Shown: piece by piece, positions 9,759 to 20,510 of the stretch
How the letters are laid out: each line of letters opens with the position of its first letter
Position numbering within the stretch: position 1 is the first letter of the stretch
Assembly (NCBI GenBank): GCA_015680685.1
Contig: MNCI01017621.1
Span: 64,001 to 128,000, forward strand
Length of the DNA: 64,000 nt
Reading direction: 5' to 3'
Source: Gnetum montanum
Lineage: Eukaryota > Streptophyta > Gnetopsida > Gnetales > Gnetaceae
Made by a program: the position numbers and the translations under genes
The notes under the pieces: generated by a model
Told to the model about the DNA's origin: nothing
The model's database searches: none
Seen by the model: the letters and a program-made list of their open reading frames with translations, nothing else

Positions 9759-12548
9759 ATGGCCCTGAAACGAGAACAACGGAAAGGTCCTGCTCAAGGT
9801 GGAAGCAAATGACCTAGGAGAGGAGAAGAACAAGCCCCTATTTGACAACATGTGGAGCAGGAGGAATAATCATTTAGAATTCATCAAGAGGACCCTCCTA
9901 GTATACAGTCTGGGTAGGCAGAAGGAGGAGCTGCTGCAATGCTTGAATAGGGACAACATCTCACGTTGCCCCAGGATTGTGTTCAGGCTATCCATGAAAG
10001 GTCCACATTCGCTACGGTGATTGTGGAATTAAACTTTGAATCTTTCACAGAGTTCACTCCTGAGGCTGTTAGGGACCACTTCACAGGGTCTCCCTTATGG
10101 CCTATCCTCTCTACAAGTGGTGCTTGGTACCTAGGGGAAATGTACTAGTTTTGGCACAATAAAGAACAAGGCACCACCGTTAATATTTGTGGTGTGACAG
10201 TCGATTTCTCCACATAGGCCATTTCGAAAGTATTAAACCTTCCAAATACAGGGCCAAAAGTTGCTCAGTTATCTACTCGTTCAAACCCTGACATACGACG
10301 AGTTTGGTTGGAGAGGGCATATGGTAAAGAAAAGGCATTTGGAGAGTTGATGATGGAAGAGAGGATCTATTTCAAAATGGGAACTTATCACCTCTTCCCC
10401 AAAAAGGGCCTAAAAAGGATCTCAACATATGCAACAAGGGGATGTGCAGGGCTGATGGGAAAGGTTAATGCTAACCTGCCCCATCTATACCTTACGAAGA
10501 TCCTGAGGCGGTTCGAGGAACGGAAGACAGGGAAGATGGTGTTGCCCTTTCCTTGCCTTATCAGGAAGCTATGCCAATGTGCTGGTATTAGAGGATACAC
10601 TAATGATGTCCTCCAAAAAGCCCAAAATGCTTCATATGTTGAACTGTTAAAGCCACCAGCCGCAAGGAAAATCACTAGTGAGATGCTAGGACCAAAACCA
10701 GAAAAAGAACAGATGGTTGAACCAACTGCAACTCAACTTGCAGGACCTAGCCAACTGCCAAGTACGGGACCTAGCCAATAATAGGAAGTAAGGCCTAGCA
10801 TGGGCTAGGATAAACCACTACCACCGCAAGATTACAGACTGTCGATGAGCCATCTCAGGGCCATCACTAAGACGGTTAGTTGGGGAAGTCGTGATGACAC
10901 AAATCTCTTCCACATCATTGACGATGCGATACAGCCCACGGTTTCTTTGGATTGTACAAGGGGTGATGTGTCTATCCATACAGAAGAAGGGGAAAGTACT
11001 TGGTTACAATAAATCTTAGGAAACGTGGCATCTTTCCAAGTGCAATTAGAAACTGGTGAAGGGGCCACTGCGGTGGTCATGCAACACTAGGATGCTGCGG
11101 GAGTTGCAGAAGTGGCTATAGACCACATCAAAGAATCATTCAATGTACCTGTTGTGCCACCGGCAGATCTCACAGGAGCATGGGATGCTCAAACTTTGGT
11201 CAGAACCTTAATGACTCCTACAGAACATGAGGATGCACTTGATCGATTGCTCCAAATAGGACAAGTAATGATGTCCTTGTTTGACATCCCTCAAGATGTT
11301 ACAACAATTCAATCAAACCTCATTTCCACTAAGAGGAAGCTGGTCTTGATAGGGGTGAGGGCCGAGCATGCTGAAGCCGAGGTGCAGAAATTGCAAGAAC
11401 AGCTCGTGGTCCTACAAGCAGCACAACATGACCCTTTGCAATTTGTTCTCGTAGACTAGCTGGATAGCTTCAGAATTGAGCAACTAACCAAGCTACTAAT
11501 GGAGAATAAAAAGGTGGCTGAAGAAAAAGTGAAGGCTATTTGGGATGCCTCTACAACACAGGCGCAAACTCATGGGCATATCAAGGCACTCAATGCCTTA
11601 TAGGAGGAAAATAAACAGTTTGTTGCCAACAACCTTCAGTTGACTGCTGTGGAAAAGCAAAAGAATGTTCTCGAAGAACATTTCCATCAGTTGCGAGAAC
11701 AGTTCATCCGGGTCAACCAAGACATGAGCCGTTTAGTTAGGAAGAACCGAACCCTCTCAATGGAGGAGGTACGTGCAATTTGTCAAAAGACAACCATCGA
11801 AATAAGAACCTTGCAAAATGAGGCTAAATGACATGAAAAGCTAAAGGAGCACTTTCGAGACTAGGTGGGGATGTACAAATAGATCCTTGAGAAGGAGATC
11901 CATATGGCCAAGGCCCACATCAACGCTATTAGTGCTCAACACATTGACTGGTGGGCCATATTGGACACTTATGCATTTGCCCACCATGCGGAAGTTAAGA
12001 ACCATGACCTGCAGATCCAAGATCTTACAGAATACATGGAGTTGGCAAACTTGCGGTATGCCAACCTTGCCATGTTAACAGCAGGGCACCCGAGAATAGA
12101 GCTCGAGCAATAGATAGCTACCACCTATGTCAAATATGAAACAGAGTTTGTAGAACGCAAGAAGATATTGCAAAAATTGGAGATTGGAAATTCTTAACTT
12201 GAGGTGGTGAAGGCAATCTACCAAGGCCAAAAAGGTGTCACAGCAGATTTGGCTCGACAACTTGCAGATTTTCAAGAGTACAGAGACAAAGCCAGAGCCT
12301 ATGAGGAGGAACGACGGGTATTTGCGACTTGGTATGTCAAAGCCAACTAAATGTTTCCACAACTACCCTACCCATGGGAGGTGCCGACTCTATCAAACAT
12401 CAGAACATTAACATGAATGGCACAGGATCCCCGGACCAAAGAGGAGAAACTCCAAGCCATATTTCAACGCCATCAAGCCTCAAGACCTAGAGCACAAGAC
12501 AAGGGAAAAGCACCTATGGAGGAGCCACTGCCACCAGGAACTACATGA
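9759..12548 (+). pseudogene. Element A ORF2: Transposase_32-like plus coiled coil
   Basis: A single reading frame of 929 codons from ATG 9759 to TGA 12546, with no net frameshift but about 21 internal stops (about 12 TAG, 5 TAA, 4 TGA). After a basic low-complexity N-terminus, residues about 90-310 resemble the plant 'putative plant transposon protein' family (Transposase_32): the region after VTVDFS, then PHLYLTKILRRFEE and LPFPCLIRKLCQCAGIRGYT. From about residue 450 on it is rich in Glu, Gln, Lys and Leu with coiled-coil heptads (ENKQFVANNLQLTAVEKQKN; HFHQLREQFIRVNQDM), ending in a Pro-rich tail. E's ORF2 is homologous. Position after pol matches the env-like ORF of Athila elements, but I see no membrane segment or signal peptide. 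A structural or nuclear role is only inference. Confidence 0.7.
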
Positions 12549-12720
12549 GTTCCAAAAATTTTGTAGCTATAGAACGTTTTTTGTGTTGTGTCTTAATTTT
12601 TTTTTGATTCCACACTGCGGCATAAATCCACTCTCACCATTTAATAATCCCATACCTATCCACTGTGTAATCAATGGCGCTTGTTCTTACTATAACTCAA
12701 GGACGAGTTTTCATTCAATC

Positions 12721-12729
12721 GTGGGGGTA
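12721..12729 (+). promoter_or_regulatory. Element A polypurine tract
   Basis: GTGGGGGTA lies directly before the 3' LTR start TGATGAGT, as expected for the plus-strand primer. C has the same sequence before its LTR (29399-29407) and B has it on the reverse strand (14063-14071). Confidence 0.75.
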
Positions 12730-13161
12730 TGATGAGTCACCATTTAGTTCACTGCGATATCATGTACGTGATATCGTAGCCTGTCTCCTCATCTATAAAT
12801 AAGAGGTAGACAGTTCCGATAGTTAGCTTTTTGTCAATTTTAGTTTAAGTGTTAAAGTTTTAGTTATTGCTTTTCTTATCAACCCTTTTCCTCCCAATGT
12901 ATGCTCGCAGTGTGGTGAATGTAATTGTACGGCATCCTTCATTCGAGCGTGATGTACTTTGACATGCACATGACTGGTAATAAAGATCGAGATTACTTCA
13001 TCATTGCAGCAATCACTTAGATTAATTATTTATTTACTTTTTATTTATTGCTTTCCTAGTTAATCTCTCTCTCACCCTTAAACTCCTATTAAACATGGAA
13101 TGAGTATGACTTGATTACAAGCATATTTAAGTGTGACTACTTGGTAACCCAGTAGCGTACC
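12730..13161 (+). repeat. Element A 3' LTR, left part
   Basis: Matches the first 440 bases of the 5' LTR, with TATAAATA at 12794-12801. It stops at AGTAGCGTACC, where element B begins. The missing middle of the LTR lies at the other side of B, in or near the gap. U3 is slightly shorter than in the 5' LTR, having lost one palindromic motif block. Confidence 0.85.
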
Positions 13162-14062
13162 TGATGAGCAGCAAGGTATCCCTACGCCCAACCATATGAA
13201 TACGAGCATTCACGCACGATCCGATAGAACTCTACCGAAAGGCTAGTTGTGGTATCTAGATAGTTACACGTTGATCGCAGTTCGCTGTCTTCCCACCTAG
13301 ACTAGTATTTGCTTTATCACGTATGGTTTAGTCCAGAGTGAGGCATATGATGTGATCCTAAATTAATGCTACTCCTAGAGACAATGGAAGATAATATTAA
13401 TTAAACTAATGAGCAATAGGAAATGAAGTCTAAGCTAGCCTAACTGCGATGAGTATCCGTTCCTTAATCATCTGTACACATCTTGGACCTCGTGCACGAC
13501 TACTATTGGGATTACTAAGCGTAGATCCTAGGTACGCTATTGGGTTACCAAGTAGTCATACTTAAATGCTCATGATTAAGCCGTACTCATTTCGCATTTA
13601 ACAACAGGAATAGTAAATGATGATAAATAAATATTAACTAAGAAAGCAATAAATGACCAAAATAATTAACAATAACAATTAAACAATTAAATAATTAAAA
13701 CTAAGTGAATGTTGCAATGATGAAGTAATATTGATCTTTATTTCTGGTCATGTGTGCATCCAAGTACGTCACACTCGAATAAAGGTGCCGTACAATTACA
13801 AGCATCACACTGCAGGCATGCACTTGGGAAAAATAATCTAACTCCTACGGAAACAAAATGCAAGAGCATCGCTACCACTACTAAAAAGATGCCTAAATGA
13901 GGAGGAGGGTCCTTTTATTTATAGGCTAGGATAGGTGGCTGCATAAACGGAGCCCCATCGACGTTGCGTTGCTACGTCGACGGGGCCGTGTCAACGTGGC
14001 CGCATATACAGGGCCGTGTATACGTGGCCCAGTCGATGCATCGACTGATGAGCGCTTCATCA
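13162..14062 (-). repeat. Element B 3' LTR (901 bp)
   Basis: On the minus strand it begins TGATGAAGCGC and ends GCTGCTCATCA. U3 holds alternating CGTATACACGG, CCCCGTCGACGTAG and TCGATGGGGC motifs upstream of TATAAATA (13923-13916). This subfamily differs from A's GATATCGC type. Downstream R/U5 resembles A's LTR, including AATAAAGAT. Confidence 0.85.
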
Positions 14063-14229
14063 TACCCCCACGACTGAATAATAACTCGTCCTTGAGTTAA
14101 AGAAAGTGAGGAACAAGCTCAATGGAATACACAGTGGATAGGTATGGGATTATTGACTAACTAGAAATTTATTCATGTCGCAGTGGAGAATTAAACAAAA
14201 TTCAGACATAGACACAAAAGACAAAACTT

Positions 14230-14680
14230 GCAGAACTCATGGGGTTCTCGGTAGTGGTGGCTCCTCCATGGTGCCTTTCCTTTGTCCTGTGCATCAGGCT
14301 TCTGAGATTGATACCATTGAAGAAGCCCCTAACGTTTCTCCTCTTCTATCTGAGGATTATGAGCTGTTCATGTTGATGTTCCAATGGTTGATGGAGTTGA
14401 CACTTTGCATGAACACGACAGCTACAGGAACACTTGATTGGCCTTGACATGCCATGTCGCAAATAGCCTTCATCCCTCTTCATAGGCTGCCTTGACCTCT
14501 CCTCCCTTTGCTTGAATAGATTATGCAGTAACCGAAGTTTCATGATGGATGTTGAATGATTGCCCTCTGCTCTGCATGTTCTGCACAAGGTCCATGGCCT
14601 TTGCCTCCCCTAGGTCATTCGGGTGCACCTTGAGAAGGTCCTCCTTGTTGTCTTCTTTTAGGGGCTAGCTATAATCACAC
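14230..14680 (-). pseudogene. Element B ORF2 remnant
   Basis: After an acceptor-like GATTATAG, the minus strand encodes an N-terminal stretch (PKRRQQGGPSQGAPE) matching the start of A's ORF2. It then jumps to a stretch matching the last part of A's ORF2 (RGQGS...MKAICDMACQGQ, and KGTMEEPPLPR near the end). About 800 codons in between are missing, including the whole Transposase_32-like region and the coiled coil. The PPT and LTR follow. Confidence 0.6.
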
Positions 14681-16040
14681 AAAGATCAATTGTTAGTAAG
14701 GTTATTGAAAAAAGTTCAATGATTTCATACCTTAGTCACTGCCTTTAATAAATGTTGAATTCTTTGCTTAGTGTGATTTTAGAGTTAGAAATGTTTTCGA
14801 GGAAGTTGCCCTAAAATTTTAATGTCAGACTTGGTTTTGAGGAACATTTGATAAAATAATGACAAAGGAAAGAATAGGTTTGGCAATGAAATGCTTGGAG
14901 GGTATAAGATGATGTGGTGGTGTGTAACAAATACAAATTACAAAAGTCACGCAAGTGGGTCCTCCCCAAAGTAGGTTCCAACCTATATGCCCTTGCATAA
15001 CCACACCTTAAGATGTCTGTAGACATTAGAAGGGTTAAATGAAATCTATACCAATGCAACAAAACACACACATGTTAATACCACCATGATGAGATATGAA
15101 TTCAATGTTATACAAGACACGAGTCACAAATACATGAACAATGAGATGGAATGAATCGGAGAAGGGATTGTAGAGATTGGGACGTGAGGTAACTAACTTA
15201 GGGCATAATGAATCTTGCATGTAAAGCATGATTAAGGTGTCATTAACCCATCGTTCCAAGATCAAGACCAAGTCCATTCCTCTAATCAGTGACACCGCAT
15301 TGTTTCATCCTATGATGAAAAACTATGAGAGTACCAAAACAACAAGGCGTATGATCACTTGGCATTTTGTTCAAGGGAGGAGTGATTTTTTGTTTTATGG
15401 CACTTTGTTTTTCTTCTTTTCTCATTCTTTTTTTTCTTTTTTCCTTTCTTTTCTTTTCTTTTTTTCTTTTTGAAAACTGAATCCAGAGAAGCCGCCAACC
15501 TTCAGGCATGGATGTATGTCTTTCCAATAGGACCCCCTAGAACAACATTATCTTTTTGAGTGCCCTTTTGATTACTCTTACTTCCATTTTTCATTAGATC
15601 TACAAGGATCTTAGTACAACCACGTTGCATGATAACTTCCATAGATGTTACCAAGGAGAATCCGCAAATCCCCTTGATGTCACACCCTAATCATTCCCTC
15701 TTGGTCCATCCTTCTTCATTCTGAGTACAATGAACATAAGATTAATTTTAAGTTTTAAAATGTCAAGAATATCACTGTACCCTCGAACAGAACCTCTTAT
15801 TTGTAGAGTGGATGCGTGGGTGTAGTGGGCTCACTGTCCACATAATTGATCATCGAGACTTGATAGCACAGAATAACACCTCAACCAACGAGCCACATGA
15901 GTATTTTATTCATGGATGAGATTACTTATAAAAAGATAAAAAGACAAAAAAGATAAAACAATAAATTAAAAGGTGAAAAACTAGAAAACAAAAAGTTGAA
16001 AAATTAAAGAAACAGAAAAATATTTATTAATTATATGATG
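14681..16040 (-). other. Element B linker, without promoter cassette
   Basis: Reverse-strand copy of the post-gag linker seen in A and E, with a purine-rich tract (pyrimidine-rich on the plus strand at 15405-15470) and the same conserved phrases (for example around 15490-15530 and 14950-15000). The palindromic U3-like cassette and TATA box found before ORF2 in A and E are missing here. Small open frames are by-products. Confidence 0.55.
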
Positions 16041-18034
16041 TTAGAATGGAGGATAGCCCCCATAACTAAACGGTTGAGCATGGCTAGAATTAATAAATGG
16101 AAGGTGGGGATCCTTGCATGTTGAAAATATTGAGACCTGGTCATACTTACCCCATTGGAGTTCACACACTTGATTAGAGTTGACATAGTGGGACATGTTA
16201 TAAGATGTGGTTAATTTATAAGGAGTTGACCCACTATGGTACTTGTGACTGTAAGATGGTATGTAAAGATCAACATGTCTCCCCATGTGGCAATATTCAT
16301 TGGGCCCCATGGTTGTTAGATGATTGGTGGCCCAGATAGAGTAACATGAGGCATTGGGTTCGAAGAGGAAGATGCACCACAATGTTGAATTTGTGTTGAG
16401 TTGGCGTTTGCAGTGGTTTCTGAACTGTAGTGTCCCTTTTGATGGTCACGTCTAAATAAGGGATGCCTTTGATGTTGTGAAGGACCTCCACTACTATTGA
16501 TAGTAGTAGCACAAGTAATGTTTGTGGGTTGGTGCTGTGGTGCAAAATCTTCTAGCATAGCTGGCAGTGATGTAGAAGGGGGTGAAGTATGAGAATGTTG
16601 AGGTTGAGAGAAGTGTAAGGCACATGAGGTGGTGATCTTGGTGGAGAGGACATGGGTGTATAGTACTCGGGAGAATGATAATGATGAGGTGAGGTAGAGG
16701 ATGCTAATTTTGTTGGAGAAATAGGGTTTTGAACATAATAAGCATTTGGTGTTGGGACATACGAAGGGTATGGTCTAGTTGGCAGTGGCCTCCCCCACGA
16801 CTGAGGTTTTTGCCACTGTGGTTGAACACGGTATTTTTGTACCAACTCTGGATGTAACATTCCTCCCCAATGCTCATGTAAATGTGACAAGATTGGACAT
16901 TGACCTTTGAGGTGATCGTACAAGAAAATATTACATTGATACGAATGTTTGGTAGTTGAGTTCTTATCCTTATTATCTTCTACCCTTTGTTTCGATTGTC
17001 GCGTGGTGTCCTGTCCTATTTCTCGATTTGGCATAGCTTTTCCTCTCATAATGTTGGCATATTCTCCACATCTTTCATGTGCCCAGTCCGTCATCTTATT
17101 AATATTTGCCTCAATTTCATCTAGTGATTGTAGGATTGGCAAAGATGATTTCACCTCCTTGAAGTGAGTTGATTTCTCCTCTTCATGATCATGGACCCTT
17201 GTTAAGTTAAGATTTTGGTCTTGTTGAGAACTTTCAACATTCTCCCATTTGGCTATTTCTCCTTCGTCTTTTTCTATCTGCTTAATAAGCTCTTGGAGTT
17301 AATGGGTTCGTAGCTCATATAGTTGACCTTGGGTGTACATCCCTAGGGTCTCCCTTGTTTCATTACGGAGCCCATCTATGATATGGTACATTAGCCTTTC
17401 CTCAGAGAACCCATGGCTTGGGTAGTTGTTTAACAGTGCATAATATCTTTCTAAGGCCATGTCCAAGGGTTCATGTTGTGCTTGTTTCCATTCTTGGATT
17501 TGTCTCCTCAAGGCTGACACTCTCGCATAGGTTTGATATCTTTCATTGAAAAGTTCTACCATTGTTGGCCAACGTCGAATTGATTTCGGTTTTAATGACC
17601 TATACCATACTTTTTCTTGGTCAACAAGTGTCAGAGGAAAGAGCTTAAGTTTTTTGCCACCCATTATCAATATTGTTCCATGTACAGGCATCGTAGAAGG
17701 CTTGTAAATGTTGTTGCGGATTTGAATCATAGCCTCCTGAAAAGTTGGGAAAGTTATTTAAATCAAGCATAGGTAGACAACTTTCCTTATGATGCCTACG
17801 GGCTATTCGAACAGCCTCATGTATTTTCGTTAAGCTTGTAGTGGCCAGTAGGGGTTCATCATCATCGGGTAAGTTATGCTTTCATGTGTTGGGACAATGT
17901 TGTCTTTGTTTATGTTTATAAGAAACCCCCACCTCAGGTTGCGTACTCCAATCTTCATTGTCATAATATTCGTTGGTTCTCCAATGAATTGCCTTACAAG
18001 ATGTGGCATTATTATAGTCTTGTAGGAGAGACAT
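16041..18034 (-). pseudogene. Element B gag
   Basis: Minus-strand gag from ATG 18034 (MSLLQDYNNAT) to TAA at 16041-16043. The gag core at about 17300-17730 reads LFPLTLVDQEKVWYRSLKPK and RYQTYARVSALRRQIQEW. The zinc-knuckle region (about 16890-16950) reads CNIFLYDHLKGQC, so the second Cys has become Phe. The C-terminal part (16041-16382) ends SYGGYPPF as in A. At least two frame changes and several stops, so non-functional. Confidence 0.8.
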
Positions 18035-18159
18035 GGTTGTGAAATTGTGTGTGAATTTATATGTGACTTTCTGTAAATTTTTTCTTCCTAAGGGATATAT
18101 TGTTAATTCCTTATACAGCGATCTTGTATGATATAACTAATCTAAATAACTAGCACCAT

Positions 18160-18177
18160 CCTCGACAACGGTGCCAA
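18160..18177 (-). promoter_or_regulatory. Element B primer-binding site
   Basis: On the minus strand TTGGCACCGTTGTCGAGG, close to the tRNA-Asp primer site TGGCGCCGTTGCCGGG. It adjoins the terminal TGATGAG/CTCATCA of the right LTR, as a PBS should, even though the LTR body beyond is inverted. Confidence 0.7.
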
Positions 18178-18478
18178 TGATGAGTGATGGGGCCTCGTTT
18201 ACATAGCCACCTATCTCGGCCTATAAATAAGAGGGTCCTCTGCCTCACTTAGAATCCTTTTGTCATTTGTAGCTAGACTCTTTCAGTTTGTTTCCATAGG
18301 AGTTAGAATATTTTCCCAGTGCATGCCCATAGTGTGATGCTTGTAATTGTATGGAACCTTTATTCGAGTGTGACGTACTTGGACACGCACATGATCGACA
18401 ATAAAGATCGAGATTACTTCATCATTGCAACATTAACTTAGTTTTAATTATTTAATTGTTTAATTGTTATTGTTAATT
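18178..18478 (+). repeat. LTR of B type in reversed orientation
   Basis: Next to B's PBS one expects the 3' end of a minus-oriented LTR. Instead the plus strand reads TGATGAGTGATGGGGCC, then TATAAATA (18222-18229) and the R region in plus orientation, matching the reverse complement of B's left LTR. The motif-rich first 100 bases of U3 are missing. It runs to TTATTGTTAATT at the gap. This may be a real inversion with a breakpoint at the shared TGATGAG, or a misjoin by the assembler. Confidence 0.7.
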
Positions 18479-18761
18479 NNNNNNNNNNNNNNNNNNNNNN
18501 NNNNNNNNNNNNNNNNNNNNNNNNNNNNNNNNNNNNNNNNNNNNNNNNNNNNNNNNNNNNNNNNNNNNNNNNNNNNNNNNNNNNNNNNNNNNNNNNNNNN
18601 NNNNNNNNNNNNNNNNNNNNNNNNNNNNNNNNNNNNNNNNNNNNNNNNNNNNNNNNNNNNNNNNNNNNNNNNNNNNNNNNNNNNNNNNNNNNNNNNNNNN
18701 NNNNNNNNNNNNNNNNNNNNNNNNNNNNNNNNNNNNNNNNNNNNNNNNNNNNNNNNNNNNN
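18479..18761. other. Scaffold gap (283 N)
   Basis: Unknown bases. The left side is B-type LTR in plus orientation; the right side is the tail of A's 3' LTR. The right boundary of B and about 45 bases of A's LTR must lie in this gap. Confidence 0.95.
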
Positions 18762-19092
18762 GTCCAAGATGTGTACGGATGATTGAGGAATGGATGCTCA
18801 TTGCACTTAGGCTAGCTTAGATTCTCTCTCACCCTTTCTCTCTTATCTTAGATAATATTACCTTCCATTGCCTTCAGGAGTAGCATTAGGCTAGAAACAC
18901 ATCATACACCTCACTCTGGACTAAACCATACGTGACAAAGCTAATACTAGTCCAAATGGGAAGACAACGAACTGCAACCTAAGGCTAACTGTCTAGATAC
19001 CATAACTAGTCCATCTGTGGAGTTCAATCGGATTGCGCGTGTAACATTTGTATTCATATGGTTGAGTGTAGGGGGTACCTCGCCACTCATCA
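18762..19092 (+). repeat. Element A 3' LTR, right part
   Basis: Matches 5447-5768 of A's 5' LTR, including TCTCTCTCACCCTTTCTC, which B's LTR lacks, and ends CGCCACTCATCA. Followed by GGTAC, the target duplication. The A-type identity shows that it belongs to A and not to the B-type LTR fragment left of the gap. Confidence 0.85.
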
Positions 19093-20050
19093 GGTACTCC
19101 ACACTTAGAGGATAGATTGCAAGCACACCTCTAGACTTTGTTGTTCTCATAATGTGGTTGAAGGGACCACACCCTATATATTTATCAAGCCCCACTCTAG
19201 AGTGTTGTACCGCAGCACCAATCACTCAACCCTGCAAGGTCCCATTAGGCTTGAAAATGTGGGTTCAAGGCTTCCACAACCTCTATAATATTAAGCTCTA
19301 CAACGAAGTGTTGTACCGCAACACCAACAACTTAATCTTGTAGGATCCCAACAAGCTCAGGCATATCAACCTCACAGGGCAACAAGAATAAAAATTACAA
19401 GGGAGAATTATTACTTAGTTTTCTAATCCTTGTACAGTTAGGTACAACACACTTTACAATGCCAAAATGAGAAACCAATGAGGAGTAATAGAGAATTCAA
19501 TGATTACAAATGATTGTACAATGAATACAACAAGGCTTGCACATTTCTCAATGCACATCAAATCTTCTTATAGCTACTGTGTTACTGAATCCTTCTTAAA
19601 ACTTGTGTAGGGACTTGCTAATTATCACTAACGATCATGGGAGATGTCTTTCTTGTATCTAAGACGTCTCTTTGAATTTGTCTTCAATTTTGGGAAGACA
19701 TCTTTTTGTATTCGGTCTACATTCTGTAAAGATGTCTTGCTATTTTTGAAGACATCTTTTTGAATCTTTTTTGAATTCATCCTAATTCTACAAAGACATC
19801 TGCTTCTTCCTAGAGACATCTTTCTTCATCTTCCTTTGCATGATGAATCCTTCATTTCTTGTCTTGCAAACACAACAATCACATAGACAAGCAAACAAAC
19901 TTGTTTTCCATTTTTCTTAATGTTTTGACATACCAAAACCATAAGGTCCATAGAAACAACAAGTTGCAAATCCTAGTACCCATACCACATGGTAGGCAAT
20001 GAACCTCATTTTTGCAATGGGCTAGACAAAATCGTGTTTCATCCTTGGTG
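19093..20050 (+). other. Old degenerate repeat, right half
   Basis: Continues the repeat cut at 4956. Two copies of a block with TGTTGTACCGCAACACCAA (about 19204 and 19309, roughly 105 bases apart) lie in it. No intact reading frame. It probably is a decayed LTR-type repeat, but no coding domain supports a family. Confidence 0.4.
19637..19830. repeat. Cluster of AAGACATCTT-type motifs
   Basis: About eight copies of near-palindromic AAGACATCTT/AAGATGTCTT lie within 190 bases, mostly followed by TTTTGAAT or similar. They occur in both orientations. No coding potential. It could be a local expansion in the old repeat. Confidence 0.5.
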
Positions 20051-20391
20051 TTAAAATTTGAATTGGAACATAATAAAATTATGTATATTAGTATGGCTGA
20101 CATGAAGCTATTAAAAAAAAGGGGTAAAAGTAATACATATGCACATGGGAAGATTACGATTTGGGAAAAGGAAATCTATAATTTTTTAAAAATTTCCCAT
20201 GAATATTATACAAAGGCATAATTAAATCTCCTGGATATTTGCATTTTACATAACACTTGTCAAATTATGGTAAATTATATCATAAACTTTCCATGGAAGT
20301 TACAACTTCTTATGGAAGTTATAAATTAATTCCCTAGATATTTATGAGGGACCTTGATGTTTTATGATGATTGTAACCACCTAAAAGCCAC

Positions 20392-20399
20392 TATAAAAA
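20392..20399 (+). promoter_or_regulatory. TATA box of probable D 5' LTR
   Basis: ACTATAAAAAGAGGC after an AT-rich stretch with repeated GGAAGTTA phrases (about 20290-20330). It fits the promoter of an LTR that opens element D. The LTR limits could not be fixed because no second copy is in the window. Confidence 0.45.
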
Positions 20400-20419
20400 G
20401 AGGCTTTATGAGTGGATTT

Positions 20420-20510
20420 AAAAAAAAAAAAACCTGGGGGGGGGGGGGGGGGGTGGTGGTTGGGGTTGGTTGGGGGAGGATTTTTGGAGGAAGTAATTTG
20501 GAAGAACTTG
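20420..20510 (+). repeat. A run, 18-G run and G-rich tract
   Basis: Twelve A's, then CCT, then an 18-base G run (20436-20453), then G-rich repeats of GGTGGTGG and TTGGGGTTGG up to about 20490. The tract meets the usual four-run rule for G-quadruplexes. It lies just after the probable D promoter, in the transcribed leader. Run length is uncertain in any assembly. Confidence 0.8.

Larger units (their letters stand above)
13162..18478 (-). mobile_element. Element B: minus-strand non-autonomous relative, nested in A
   Basis: Minus-oriented element inserted in A's 3' LTR. Reading on the minus strand from the right: PBS (18177-18160), gag (18034-16041), linker, a remnant of ORF2 (about 14680-14230), polypurine tract (14071-14063), 3' LTR (14062-13162). 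No pol. Its right-hand LTR is in the wrong orientation and runs into the N gap, so the right boundary and target duplication cannot be seen. It is younger than A because it interrupts A's LTR. Confidence 0.75.
4957..19092 (+). mobile_element. Element A: pol-less Athila-like LTR retrotransposon
   Basis: Composite element bounded by TGATGAGT...ACTCATCA LTR ends and a GGTAC target duplication. Order: 5' LTR, tRNA-Asp-type PBS, gag (5909-7890), non-coding linker, internal promoter cassette, ORF2 (9759-12548), polypurine tract, 3' LTR. There is no protease, RT, RNase H or integrase, so it depended on an autonomous relative such as E. The 3' LTR is split by element B, and its tail resumes after the scaffold gap. 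Coding parts carry many stops, so the copy is dead. Gag and ORF2 similarity to E, and E's Athila-like RT, place it in the Athila lineage of Ty3/gypsy. Confidence 0.85.

Noticed and set aside
9759-12548. Calling ORF2 a retroviral-type envelope protein
   Set aside because: No signal peptide, transmembrane segment or Cys-rich ectodomain is visible. The recognisable parts are Transposase_32-like and coiled coil.
15228-15527. Frames over the pyrimidine tract in B's linker
   Set aside because: Low-complexity Phe/Ser or Lys/Arg runs from the tract itself, inside the non-coding linker.
18444-18820. Open frames across the N gap
   Set aside because: They consist almost wholly of unknown residues and have no meaning.
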